Source: Ignavibacteriales bacterium (lineage in GTDB: Bacteria; Bacteroidota; Ignavibacteria; Ignavibacteriales; Ignavibacteriaceae). From it: 64,000 nucleotides of DNA. Shown here piece after piece: positions 45,482-54,213 of the stretch. The stretch spans positions 62,001 to 126,000 of the forward strand of contig JADJHL010000003.1 in NCBI GenBank assembly GCA_016707585.1. Reading direction: 5' to 3'. The translations under genes and the position numbers were made by a program. The notes beneath the pieces are model-generated. The model was not told where the DNA came from, searched no databases, and saw only the letters and a program-made list of their open reading frames with translations. Within the stretch, counting starts at the first letter, position 1. Every line of letters starts with the position of its first letter.

Positions 45482-45536
45482 CGGGTCCTAAGGAGGCTAA
45501 ACCCGTGTAAGAATCTTTTGATTCGAGCACGGGTTT
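45482..45536 (+). terminator. Terminator, possibly an attenuator with alternative stem
   Basis: ACCCGTG (45501-45507) pairs with CACGGGT (45528-45534), extended by an inner GAATC-TTTT-GATTC hairpin, then T6: a strong rho-independent terminator. Upstream CGGGT (45482-45486) can instead pair with ACCCG (45501-45505), excluding the terminator stem. The loop of that alternative stem holds AAGGAGG (45490-45496), placed 8 nt before GTG TAA (45505-45510). Confidence 0.6.
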
Positions 45537-45616
45537 TTTCTTTTTGTACAGAAAATACAAACTATTGATCGTTATATTTGTATGAAGAAATAAAGATTGA
45601 TAAAAGGAATATCTAA

Positions 45617-46801
45617 TTGTACGAATATCTAAAAAATAATACGTTCTTTGCACAAGCACCTGGAATGATGGAAGAAATCTGTGAACAAGAATTAATTGAA
45701 CTAGGAGCAAAAAATACAAAAGTAGCATATCGAGGAATTTATTTTGAAGCTGATAAATCAACATTGTATAAAATAAATTATACTTCAAGATTAATAACAC
45801 GTGTTTTAGCTCCTTTAAAATCTTTTCATTGCAGATCAGCAAAAGATATAATGGAAATTGCAAGCAAAATAGAATGGGATAAATTCTTTTCAGTTGATCA
45901 GACTTTTGCCATAACCTCATCAGTTAACAAAAGTACAATAAATAATTCTTTGTATACCTCACAAGTTTTAAAAGATGGAATCGCAGATTATTTTAGAGAT
46001 AAACTTGGTAAACGTCCAAATGTAGATACAGTAAATCCAAATGTTCGATTTAATTTATTTATTGAAAAAGATAAAGCAATTTTAAATCTGGATACTTCCG
46101 GCGAATCATTGCATAAAAGAGGTTACCGTTTACTTGCTGGTGAAGCCCCGATGCAGGAAACTCTTGCAGCTGCAATTATAAGATTAAGTGGTTGGAATGG
46201 AGAAAAACCTTTACTCGATTGTATGTGTGGATCAGGTACAATTGTGTGTGAAGCCTTAATGCATTACTGTAGAATACCAGCTCAATTTCTTAGAAAGAAC
46301 TTTGGATTTTTCTATTTACCGGATTTTGAAAAAGAACTTTGGGAAAAAATAAAATCAGAAACCGATAAACTTATTAGACCTTTGCCAAAAGGGATTATTA
46401 GTGGAAGTGATAAATCTGATATAGCAATTCGTGTTGCAAAAGAAAATTTATCTCGCATACCAAATTCTGAAAATGTAAAACTCTCTATACATCCATTTGA
46501 GCATATCAATAAATTTGAAAATGGTGTTTTAATTATAAACCCACCTTATGGGATAAGATTAGGAAAACGTGATGAAGTTGAAAATCTTTATAAAGATTTA
46601 GGTGATTTTATAAAAACAAAATGTAAAGGCACAACAGCTTTTATTTACACTGGAGAACCAACTTTAAGAAAATATATTGGATTAAAAACTTCTAAAAGAA
46701 TTCCATTAGTAAATGGAAAACTTGAAGGCGTGCTTCTGCAAATTGATAGCTATGAAGGAAGCAGAAAAGCCAAATATCAAACAGAAAAGGGAAGTGAATA
46801 A
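45617..46801 (+). CDS. THUMP-domain rRNA/tRNA methyltransferase, RlmL-like
   Basis: 394 residues. N-terminal ferredoxin-like and THUMP domains (about 1-160, FFAQAPGMMEEICEQELIEL) precede a Rossmann methyltransferase domain with LLDCMCGSGTIVCEA (SAM motif I) and the catalytic NPPYGIRLG motif typical of N2-guanine methyltransferases. It corresponds to the first half of E. coli RlmKL (23S m2G2445) or to YpsC; the RlmK half is absent. TTG start with AAAAGGA eight to nine bases upstream. A terminator with possible attenuator lies in its leader. Confidence 0.9.
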   Translation: MYEYLKNNTFFAQAPGMMEEICEQELIELGAKNTKVAYRGIYFEADKSTLYKINYTSRLITRVLAPLKSFHCRSAKDIMEIASKIEWDKFFSVDQTFAITSSVNKSTINNSLYTSQVLKDGIADYFRDKLGKRPNVDTVNPNVRFNLFIEKDKAILNLDTSGESLHKRGYRLLAGEAPMQETLAAAIIRLSGWNGEKPLLDCMCGSGTIVCEALMHYCRIPAQFLRKNFGFFYLPDFEKELWEKIKSETDKLIRPLPKGIISGSDKSDIAIRVAKENLSRIPNSENVKLSIHPFEHINKFENGVLIINPPYGIRLGKRDEVENLYKDLGDFIKTKCKGTTAFIYTGEPTLRKYIGLKTSKRIPLVNGKLEGVLLQIDSYEGSRKAKYQTEKGSE

Positions 46802-46869
46802 CAGAATTTGTTATTTGATAAAAACAATAGATTGAATATATTCACTTATAAAAAAATACATTAAGGTTT

Positions 46870-48219
46870 ATGAATATCAGAAATACAATATTATTTACGT
46901 TAGTTTCTAGCGTGCTATTATTTCCTCAAAACTATCCTGATCAATTTTACGAAATGAGAATTGATTCAATGCTCCAAAATATCGAATCAATTTCTGGAGT
47001 TAAGGTAAGTGATGATGGAGAATCTTTTGTCTTGGAAGACAGTTTATTAACCGGATATGTAATTTTAAATTCACAGTATTCAAATCAACCATTTAATGTA
47101 GGTTTACCAAGTTGGAATGGACACGCCCCTAATGATAGTAGTTCATTTAAAGTTCAGATGAGATTTCCATATAATTCTGGTTGGTCGCCCTGGCTCACAG
47201 TAGGCTTTTGGAAAGCTAATATCTGGTCTAGTTACGGTACTACAAGTTATGGTGGCGGAGAAATTGATTATGATACTGCAATTTTAAATTCATATCAAAG
47301 TTCCTGGCAGTTTAAAATAATATTTGGTAGAAAAAATATAAATAATGAATCTCCATCATTACATAAACTTAGTTTTTTTGTTAGTGATACAAGAACAACC
47401 ACTTCAATCAATTACACACAAATATTAAATGATAATCCGCCCGAAATATTTATCCCTACCGGATTCATTTATCAATATGGTGTAGATGATACTATAGGTC
47501 CAGAAATTTGTTCGCCAACATCAGTTTCAATGGCATTACGAAGTTATGAAATTGATGTTGATCCTTACCAATTTGCCTTAGATAATTTTGATCCTTATTT
47601 CGAAATGTTTGGCATCTGGCCTAGAGCTGTGCAAAATGCTTCAGAGTATGGAATAAATGGAGCTGTTACAAGATATCGTAACTGGAGTGATACTTATGAA
47701 GTTCTGGCAAATAATGGCAGAATTGTAATGTCGATTGGTCAACCACTTTATACTGGGCATTTAGTTATGCTTGCAGGATTTACAAGCACAGGTAACCCAA
47801 TCGTACATGATCCAGCAAGAACAAATGGATATTCATATATCTATAATAAAAGTTCAATTTCACATTCATGGTTTGATAAAGGCGGTGTGGGATACACATT
47901 TTATAATACAGATAGCATATTTGTAAATGTTGATGAAAAACAAATAAGTGCAGTTAATGTTTTTGAACTTTATCAGAATTATCCTAATCCGTTTAACCCT
48001 ACAACAAATATTAGTTTTTCTATTACTAATAATACTTTTGTATTGCTTAGTGTTTATGATGTTTTAGGAAATGAAATTGCAACTCTAGTTAATGATGAAT
48101 TGACAACAGGAAATTATGTAGTTAAGTTTGACGCTTCACATTTAAGTTCCGGGATATATTTATATAAACTTCAGGCAGGCAATTACACTAAAACACAAAA
48201 AATGTTGCTGTTAAAATAA
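46870..48219 (+). CDS. C39-like cysteine peptidase with type IX secretion signal
   Basis: 449 residues. Signal peptide (to LLFPQ), a beta-rich N-terminal region (about 25-185), a papain-like C39_2 domain (about 200-350) and the sorting domain (LYQNYPNPFNPTTNISF ... KTQKMLLLK). Candidate catalytic residues: Cys in PEICSPTSVSMAL, His in YTGHLVMLAGF and Asp in IVHDPA. Likely a secreted peptidase or amidase; substrate unknown. A strong bidirectional terminator follows. Confidence 0.85.
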   Translation: MNIRNTILFTLVSSVLLFPQNYPDQFYEMRIDSMLQNIESISGVKVSDDGESFVLEDSLLTGYVILNSQYSNQPFNVGLPSWNGHAPNDSSSFKVQMRFPYNSGWSPWLTVGFWKANIWSSYGTTSYGGGEIDYDTAILNSYQSSWQFKIIFGRKNINNESPSLHKLSFFVSDTRTTTSINYTQILNDNPPEIFIPTGFIYQYGVDDTIGPEICSPTSVSMALRSYEIDVDPYQFALDNFDPYFEMFGIWPRAVQNASEYGINGAVTRYRNWSDTYEVLANNGRIVMSIGQPLYTGHLVMLAGFTSTGNPIVHDPARTNGYSYIYNKSSISHSWFDKGGVGYTFYNTDSIFVNVDEKQISAVNVFELYQNYPNPFNPTTNISFSITNNTFVLLSVYDVLGNEIATLVNDELTTGNYVVKFDASHLSSGIYLYKLQAGNYTKTQKMLLLK

Positions 48220-48263
48220 AGTTCCATTTTATTTAAGAAGTTGATTAGGTGATATAAAAATAA

Positions 48264-48296
48264 AAGCCTGAATACAGTAGTATTTAGGCTTTTTTT
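48264..48296. terminator. Bidirectional terminator
   Basis: AAGCCTGAATAC and GTATTTAGGCTT form a 12-bp stem with one G-T pair and a 4-nt loop, followed by T7 on the plus strand and by a T-rich run on the minus strand. It serves the C39 gene and the tRNA-Arg(ACG) transcript. Confidence 0.85.
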
Positions 48297-48297
48297 G

Positions 48298-48371
48298 TAC
48301 ACCCGACAGGATTCGAACCTGTAACCTTCTGATTCGTAGTCAGATGCTCTATCCAGTTGGGCGACGGGTGC
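48298..48371 (-). tRNA. tRNA-Arg (anticodon ACG)
   Basis: 74-nt cloverleaf on the minus strand: acceptor GCACCCG with CGGGTGT, anticodon stem TCTGA/TCAGA around loop CTACGAA, anticodon ACG (A34 normally deaminated to inosine by TadA, whose gene is at 23251). T-arm ACAGGTTCGAATCCTGT. CCA is not encoded. The acceptor is identical to that of tRNA-Arg(TCG). Confidence 0.96.
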
Positions 48372-48388
48372 ATACAAAATTTGTGGGG

Positions 48389-48419
48389 CAAATTTAATAC
48401 AATTAGCTTGCTTTATCAA
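48389..48419 (-). promoter_or_regulatory. Predicted promoter of tRNA-Arg(ACG)
   Basis: Minus strand TTG (48417-48419), 20 nt, TAAATTTG (48389-48396): a full match to the Bacteroidota pattern, 18 nt upstream of the tRNA 5' end. Confidence 0.6.
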
Positions 48420-48463
48420 TTAAAATAAATTCATAATTAAACTGTTTTTTGATTTCATTAAAT

Positions 48464-49114
48464 ATGACACAAAGGCAATACATAGTAAATAAAGTTAATG
48501 GTAATCTGGATAATTTTACTAATGATAATATTTGGAATGGTATTGCTGTACTAAAAATTACTGACTATTTATGGATTCCTAATAATTATAAACCTTATGT
48601 TTTTATCCAGGTTTTATATTCAGATGACTATTTCTATCTAAAATTTAATGTGATGGAAGAAAAAATTTCTATTAGATATACTAATATTAACGATCCTGTT
48701 TATAAAGACAGTTGCGTTGAGTTTTTTATAAACTTATTTCCTGAAATAACTGAAGAGTACTTTAATTTTGAGTTTAATGCTCTTGGAGTATTGAAGTTAG
48801 GCTATGGAATTAGAAGAAATAGATTCTATTTGAATGAATTTGATTTTAATGAAATTAAGGTTGTTTCGTCAATAAAAAACCCTCTTGTCGGATTTCATGG
48901 TTCAGATCGTTGGATATTATATTCTGCTATTCCTATTAGACTATTAGAAAAAATAACCAATAGAAAATTCGCAGCAAATGATGCTATTGGGAATTTTTAT
49001 AAATGTGGTGATGAAACTGAATTTAAACATTATGGAATGTGGAATATTATAGACAATCTTACACCAGATTTTCACTTACCCGAATACTTTGGAAAAATAG
49101 TTTTTCAAAAGTGA
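48464..49114 (+). CDS. CBM9-like (carbohydrate-binding fold) protein
   Basis: 216 residues. The pattern W-x-x-I/A-x-x-L-x-I ... Y-S-D-D-Y-F-Y-L-K-F ... DSCVEFFINLFP ... YFNFEFNALGV is that of the family-9-like carbohydrate-binding fold found as stand-alone proteins in Bacteroidota. No signal peptide is visible, so it may be cytoplasmic. The ATG at 48464 is preferred over TTG 48449. Ligand unknown. It is separated from its neighbours by a tRNA on one side and a terminator on the other. Confidence 0.72.
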   Translation: MTQRQYIVNKVNGNLDNFTNDNIWNGIAVLKITDYLWIPNNYKPYVFIQVLYSDDYFYLKFNVMEEKISIRYTNINDPVYKDSCVEFFINLFPEITEEYFNFEFNALGVLKLGYGIRRNRFYLNEFDFNEIKVVSSIKNPLVGFHGSDRWILYSAIPIRLLEKITNRKFAANDAIGNFYKCGDETEFKHYGMWNIIDNLTPDFHLPEYFGKIVFQK

Positions 49115-49240
49115 TTTCTATTTTTTAATCCAACTCTTGTGCGATAACATCAATAACTTTAAATACCCTATTTTAATATATAATTTGTAACTCAGACTTA
49201 GATATAATTTAAGAAGGGAGAATAAGTTTAATCAAAAAAA

Positions 49241-49262
49241 AGGGTGTCTAAAAAGACACCCT
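49241..49262. terminator. Terminator of the OmpA gene (bidirectional form)
   Basis: AGGGTGTC and GACACCCT form a perfect 8-bp stem with a 6-nt loop. On the minus strand it is followed by T8, fitting the end of the OmpA transcript; on the plus strand the tail is weaker. Confidence 0.85.
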
Positions 49263-49284
49263 TTAATACTAATTGAAATTAGAA

Positions 49285-50859
49285 TTATTTAGTTCTTGTG
49301 AACTCAATTCTTCTGTTTTTCTGTTTACCTTCTTTGGTTTTATTGTCAGAAATAGGTTTGTCTTCGCCATAGCCTTTTGTAGAAATTCTATCAGCGTTAA
49401 TACCTTTTGCAACTAACCAAGCTTTTACTGATTCAGCTCTACCTTCAGAAAGTTTTTGATTTTTCTTGTTACTACCATCACTATCAGTGTGTCCGCTTAT
49501 TTCAACAGATATATCTTGATAAGTGTTTAGAGTTTTAAGAGCTTTCATCAAAGTATTTTCTGATTCTGGTTTAATTGTAGTTTTATTTACATCAAAGGTA
49601 ATGCCTTCTAAAACGATAGCAACACCGATTTTAACTACATCATCATCAGCTTTTAATGGATCTGTACCGCGTTTAACTTCGGTATAATCATCAATTGTAC
49701 CTGCGTCAGTATCTTTCTTTAATGGATTTGTTTTGTGCTTTAATACTTCTTCAGAATCTGATAAACCTTCACCATCTGTATCAGCTTTTAATGGATCAGT
49801 TTTATGTTTCATAACTTCATCACCATCAGTTAAGCCTTCACCATCTGTATCAGCTTTTAATGGATTAGTTTTATGTTTCATAACTTCGTCACTATCACTT
49901 AAACCGTCTTTATCTGTATCAACAACTAAAGCATCAGTTTTGTAATTGTTAACTTCTTCACCATCATTTAAACCGTCGCCATCTGTATCAACAACAAGTG
50001 GATTGGTTTTTGTGTTTTTAACTTCTTCAGCGTCACCTAAACCATCACCATCTGTATCTGCCTTTAATGGATCAGTTTTTAATGTTAAATATTCTTCACC
50101 ATCATTTAATCCATCACCATCTGAATCAGGATTCATTGGGTCAGTTCCGATTTTCTTTTCGTCACATTTACCAATACCATCATTATCTTTATCAGCTTTG
50201 CAGTTTTCGCCTGTAAAGGTAAATCCTAAAGATGCATTTAAATATGAATCCCAGATATCTTCGCTTCCGCCATTATAACCATCAAGATCGTAAGATGATG
50301 ACATAGCACCACCAATTGCGAAATCTAATAATACTCTTTCACCAAGTGCAAATTCAGCACCAATACCAGCTGGAACAACAGCAACCCAGCCATCTTCTTC
50401 AACAGCAGTTCCACCAACATTAGCAGGTTTAGTATCAATACTATAGTTCATAACTCCACCACCAACATAGAAATAAGGATTCCATCCTTTTACATCAAAT
50501 GGATGAACTCTAAATCTTAAATGGATTGGAATAATTGTGGTTTCATAAGTTTCACCAACATCTGTTCCTTCACCAAACATAGCGATACCAGCATATTTTC
50601 CGTAACCGCCATTAATAGATAATTCTAATGCTTTTGTTAATTCAAAGCCAAAGAATGCTTCACCTAACCAGGAAGCTTTGAACCAATCAAATGAAGTGTT
50701 ATCATTTCCACTAAAACCTAAATTAGCAAATTCATTTTCTGGAAATAGAATACTTCCACGAACACCAAATTTAGTTCCCCAATCTTTAAATTGTGCGTAG
50801 TTTTGTTGACTCATTGCAACTAATCCTACGATTACGAACAAATAGACAAGTTTTTTCAT
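49285..50859 (-). CDS. OmpA-family protein with thrombospondin type-3 repeats
   Basis: 524 residues. Signal peptide (about 1-22), an outer-membrane barrel-like N-terminal domain (about 25-205), seven to eight acidic Ca-binding thrombospondin type-3 repeats (about 210-395, DTDGDGLNDGEEV), and a C-terminal peptidoglycan-binding OmpA domain (about 405-524, VEISGHTDSDGSNKKNQKLS; ISTKGYGEDKP). It links the outer membrane to the cell wall. AGAGGAAAAA lies right before the ATG. Its own promoter and terminator are visible, so it is monocistronic. Confidence 0.94.
   Translation of the reverse strand: MKKLVYLFVIVGLVAMSQQNYAQFKDWGTKFGVRGSILFPENEFANLGFSGNDNTSFDWFKASWLGEAFFGFELTKALELSINGGYGKYAGIAMFGEGTDVGETYETTIIPIHLRFRVHPFDVKGWNPYFYVGGGVMNYSIDTKPANVGGTAVEEDGWVAVVPAGIGAEFALGERVLLDFAIGGAMSSSYDLDGYNGGSEDIWDSYLNASLGFTFTGENCKADKDNDGIGKCDEKKIGTDPMNPDSDGDGLNDGEEYLTLKTDPLKADTDGDGLGDAEEVKNTKTNPLVVDTDGDGLNDGEEVNNYKTDALVVDTDKDGLSDSDEVMKHKTNPLKADTDGEGLTDGDEVMKHKTDPLKADTDGEGLSDSEEVLKHKTNPLKKDTDAGTIDDYTEVKRGTDPLKADDDVVKIGVAIVLEGITFDVNKTTIKPESENTLMKALKTLNTYQDISVEISGHTDSDGSNKKNQKLSEGRAESVKAWLVAKGINADRISTKGYGEDKPISDNKTKEGKQKNRRIEFTRTK
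49632..50160 (-). repeat. 69-bp tandem repeats encoding thrombospondin type-3 units
   Basis: Within the OmpA gene, about seven units of roughly 23 codons. The middle units are nearly identical at the DNA level (for example the stretch encoding DGDEVMKHKTDPLKADTDGE), which suggests recent duplication. The later units in protein order have lost part of the Ca ligand pattern (DGEG, then DAGT, instead of DGDG). Confidence 0.8.
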
Positions 50860-50941
50860 TTTTTCCTCTTTATTAGTTAATGAAATAGTGTACAGAATTT
50901 TCCTCTATTTATAAAGTGCTTATTTCTTAAGATATGCCATT

Positions 50942-50972
50942 AAAAGATAGAATTTTTCTTAATAAAGACAAA
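50942..50972 (-). promoter_or_regulatory. Predicted OmpA-gene promoter
   Basis: Minus strand TTTG (50969-50972), 19 nt, TATCTTTT (50942-50949), one mismatch from TAnnTTTG. The predicted 5' leader is about 75-80 nt. Confidence 0.45.
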
Positions 50973-50989
50973 ATACCCAATTAGAATAT

Positions 50990-52609
50990 TTATTCTGTTA
51001 TATATTCTGCTTTTTCAGGAATTTCTGGTTTTACGAGTAAAACCTCTTCTTTTAATAAAGAAACCTGGCCAATTGGCATTCCTCTTCTTTTAACGACATA
51101 TTTCTTTAATGTATATGTTACAGGTACGATTCCCGCCGTCTTAGCTTTACTGTGATAAGCAGCAAGCGATGCTGCATTCTTCAAAACGTGCTTAGGAATT
51201 GCTTCTTTTGTATTTTCAACTCTTAAAACAACATGCGAACCGGAAACAGAACGTGCGTGAAACCAATAATCATTTTGTTTTGCAAATTTTGTAGTTAACA
51301 GGTCATTATTTTGTGAATCTTTACCCACAAAAACATGATACTTTTGCTCAATTAAATAATGCTTAAATTTTATTGTTATTTCAGAGTCTGATTTCTGATT
51401 GTTCTCATCTTTAATATTTAATTCTTTCATAATTTTCCCTAAATCTCCAAATGATATATTTTCAGATAATAGCTTTTGATAAGATTGTAGTTTTTCAAAT
51501 TGAATTTTAGAATCGGAATATAATTTTTTTGATTTTTCATAGTTCAACTTACTATCACGTGCACTTTCAAAATATTTATTTGCATTTTTTTGGATAGTTA
51601 AAGTTCTATTAATCTTAATTTTTATTTTTGCATTTGGATTCTCAACATTATAAATATCTTCTAACTCAACTTCAGGATTAGAATTATTTAAATTATTAAG
51701 ATTTATTAATAACAAATTAGCAATTTTATTATACTCACTTTCAAATGAGCCTTTTTCTGTAACAGTAAGTAAATTGTTAAGTCTTGATGATAATCTTTTT
51801 AGCTCTTTATCTATAAATGAAGTAACCTTTTTTATTCTGTTTTGTTTATCCTGTAATTGATAGTTCTGACTTAAAAAATGATTGAATGCAACAATAACAT
51901 TATCATAAGTTTCCATTTTAGAATGAGAAAATATCAAAAATGATTTGAAACCAATATTCATAACGTTGGAACGCTCGTCTATAAAAACAGCAGGATCTTT
52001 ATCTGAAATATCTTTAATAACCGTTAAAAATATTTCTGCATCACTTTTATTACTAACGTTTCGGGCTTTAACTTCTTTTTCAATTTCACCGCCAACAAAA
52101 CGAAATTCTTTTCTGATTTCTGAAATATCTTTATTCGAAATTAGATTACTGCTTAAAAAATTAAAATTAGATATGTATGATTTTGAGTTAAACTCATTTT
52201 GTTGTTCAGCTAAAACATCGATGTCTTCGTTTTTAAAGGAATGCATAGAATTTTCAAAAATTAAATAAACATTTGTGTACTTACCTCTAATTGCAAAAAT
52301 TAAATTACCTAAATCTGTAACTATTTTAATTATTCTATCATCATTAGCGATAAGAACATCTTTTATAACAGAATTCTTAAGCTGATTAAAAACTTCAACG
52401 GTGTTTTTCTTAGCTCTCGAAAATCGACTACGGATATTTATATAGGGCTCATTATGATTAACGGAAATCTCAATCCAAATATCTGTAGAATTTGTTTGAA
52501 TAATAAGTTTATCTTTTTCTTGTGAAAATATGCTTAGTATAATTTTATCAACAAGAATTGATTTTAATTCTAAGGATAAACGGTTTAGAAAGTAATAATT
52601 TTTATACAT
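50990..52609 (-). CDS. rqcH: Rqc2/NEMF homolog, ribosome quality control
   Basis: NFACT-family protein of 539 residues that binds stalled 50S-tRNA and adds alanine tails. NFACT-N region at the start, with the conserved D-R pair in IANDDRIIKIVTDLG; a central helical and coiled-coil region (about 255-400); the C-terminal NFACT-R domain (about 425-525, YWFHARSVSGSHVVLR and PVTYTLKKYVVKRRGMPIG). Older annotations call it fibronectin-binding protein. It is divergently transcribed from the PASTA gene. Confidence 0.92.
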   Translation of the reverse strand: MYKNYYFLNRLSLELKSILVDKIILSIFSQEKDKLIIQTNSTDIWIEISVNHNEPYINIRSRFSRAKKNTVEVFNQLKNSVIKDVLIANDDRIIKIVTDLGNLIFAIRGKYTNVYLIFENSMHSFKNEDIDVLAEQQNEFNSKSYISNFNFLSSNLISNKDISEIRKEFRFVGGEIEKEVKARNVSNKSDAEIFLTVIKDISDKDPAVFIDERSNVMNIGFKSFLIFSHSKMETYDNVIVAFNHFLSQNYQLQDKQNRIKKVTSFIDKELKRLSSRLNNLLTVTEKGSFESEYNKIANLLLINLNNLNNSNPEVELEDIYNVENPNAKIKIKINRTLTIQKNANKYFESARDSKLNYEKSKKLYSDSKIQFEKLQSYQKLLSENISFGDLGKIMKELNIKDENNQKSDSEITIKFKHYLIEQKYHVFVGKDSQNNDLLTTKFAKQNDYWFHARSVSGSHVVLRVENTKEAIPKHVLKNAASLAAYHSKAKTAGIVPVTYTLKKYVVKRRGMPIGQVSLLKEEVLLVKPEIPEKAEYITE

Positions 52610-52715
52610 AATAAATTTGATATCTTTCCGTAATCTAAATATAATAGAACAAAAAGATTAAGATATATCTAATTCAAGTTTGTTAAAAAATTTCACTATT
52701 GATATATTTGATGTA

Positions 52716-53483
52716 ATGAAAAAACTGCTCGAAAATCCAATTGCAAAAAAAATCCTAATAGCATTAGGAATCTTCATAGCAACAATTCTTGTATTTGATA
52801 ATATTTTAATTCCACTTTATGTAAGTGGAACTGAAACTAAAGTGCCTAATATTATAGGTATGACTGAAGAAGAGGCGATTGAAGCATTAGAAGATGCTGA
52901 CTTTAAACCTCAAGTTGCTGATACATCGTTTGGTGTTTCATTACCGCCAGGCAGAGTTTTTTTGCAAAAACCAGAATCAGGTAAGATAGTTAAAAAAGGA
53001 AGAACAATATTTTTATTTGTTAGTGGAGGTGAACAAATAATTTCTGTGCCGTTGCTAAAAGGTAAATCAATTCGTGATGCAAGATTATCGCTTGAAAGGA
53101 CTGGTCTAAAACTCGGTAAGATTGATGAAGTTCCATCTACAAGTCCTAAAGACATGATTTTTGATCAGCAGTTTGCTGAAGGTACAAAGCTCAGAAAAGG
53201 TCAAAGTGTTGGTGTTTCAGTTAGCATTGGCAAAGGTGCAGGAAATATAATTGTACCGGATCTAATTGGTAAATCTGTAACTGAAGCTGCAAAAGTTTTA
53301 GCTGATAGTTCGCTTAAAGTTGGAAAAATAAATTATCAGATTTCAAATACACTTTTGCCAAACACAGTTTTGGATCAATATCCAGCTCCTGGAAATAAAT
53401 TAAATTCGGGTAATTCAGTTGATCTGTTTATTACAAAAGAAGGTTCGATCGAAGAATCAGAAGAATTTCCGGAAGAGAATTAA
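52716..53483 (+). CDS. PASTA-domain membrane protein
   Basis: 255 residues from the ATG at 52716: a short cytoplasmic N-terminus, one membrane helix (about 12-32, ILIALGIFIATILVF), then three PASTA domains (starting about 42, 112 and 181; VPNIIGMTEEEAIEALEDA, VPLLKGKSIRDARLSLERT, VPDLIGKSVTEAAKVLADS). PASTA domains bind muropeptides or beta-lactams; here no kinase or transpeptidase domain is attached. It ends directly before the rpe ATG. A TTG at 52680 would add twelve residues without improving the N-terminus. Confidence 0.87.
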   Translation: MKKLLENPIAKKILIALGIFIATILVFDNILIPLYVSGTETKVPNIIGMTEEEAIEALEDADFKPQVADTSFGVSLPPGRVFLQKPESGKIVKKGRTIFLFVSGGEQIISVPLLKGKSIRDARLSLERTGLKLGKIDEVPSTSPKDMIFDQQFAEGTKLRKGQSVGVSVSIGKGAGNIIVPDLIGKSVTEAAKVLADSSLKVGKINYQISNTLLPNTVLDQYPAPGNKLNSGNSVDLFITKEGSIEESEEFPEEN

Positions 53484-54140
53484 ATGAAACTTTTAGCACC
53501 ATCAATATTATCTGCCGATCTTTCTAATCTTGCACAACAAATTAGGTTAGTAGAGATGAGTGGTGCAGATTGGATTCATTGTGATATTATGGATGGACAT
53601 TTTGTCCCGAATATAACATTTGGTCCGGTACTGGTTAAAGCAGTTAAAAAATCTACAAAACTTCCTGTTGATGTTCATTTGATGATAAAAAATCCTGATA
53701 ATTATTTAGAAGATTTTCGTAATGCTGGTTCAGATATAATTTCAGTTCATTTTGAAGAAGTTATACATCTTAATAGAACAATTACAAGGATTAAGGAACT
53801 TGGAGCTAAGGCCGGTGTAGTTATAAATCCATCAACTCCGGTTTCCTCATTAAAAGATATTGCTGAGTATATTGATTTACTATTAATTATGACTGTTAAT
53901 CCAGGATTTGGCGGACAAAGTTTTATTTCAAATTCTGAAAGAAGAATTGCAGAAGCAGTTGAATTAAGAAAATCATTAAAAGCTAATTTTTTAATTGAAG
54001 TTGATGGCGGAATAAATACTAAAACGATAAAATCAGTTTCAATAGCTGGTTGCGATGTTTTTGTTGCAGGTTCATCAATCTTTCATTCGGATAATATTTC
54101 TGCTTCAACTGCTGAACTTAAGAATTTAATTTCTAAATAA
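53484..54140 (+). CDS. rpe: Ribulose-phosphate 3-epimerase
   Basis: Interconverts ribulose-5-phosphate and xylulose-5-phosphate. TIM-barrel with the metal/catalytic motifs IHCDIMDGHFVPNITFGP (about 32-49), LPVDVHLMIKNP, MTVNPGFGGQSF and EVDGGINTKT. 218 residues, full length. It begins directly after the PASTA gene and is followed by a terminator. Confidence 0.97.
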   Translation: MKLLAPSILSADLSNLAQQIRLVEMSGADWIHCDIMDGHFVPNITFGPVLVKAVKKSTKLPVDVHLMIKNPDNYLEDFRNAGSDIISVHFEEVIHLNRTITRIKELGAKAGVVINPSTPVSSLKDIAEYIDLLLIMTVNPGFGGQSFISNSERRIAEAVELRKSLKANFLIEVDGGINTKTIKSVSIAGCDVFVAGSSIFHSDNISASTAELKNLISK

Positions 54141-54162
54141 GTTCTGTTAAAGATATTTATAC

Positions 54163-54188
54163 AAAGCGGCAAAGTTCCGCTTTTTTTG
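54163..54188 (+). terminator. Rho-independent terminator
   Basis: AAAGCGG / CCGCTTT, 7-bp stem, 7-nt loop, followed by a run of T. It ends the PASTA-rpe transcript. Confidence 0.88.
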
Positions 54189-54213
54189 TTTTACTAAATT
54201 AAGATTTTTATAA

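Noticed and set aside
45471..45920. 149-codon minus-strand reading frame
   Set aside because: It reads through the terminator hairpin and antisense to the RNA methyltransferase, and has no recognisable protein features.
49733..50278. Plus-strand reading frames opposite the OmpA repeats
   Set aside because: Their Ser/Pro repeats are the antisense of the Asp/Gly-rich thrombospondin repeats; no ribosome site.
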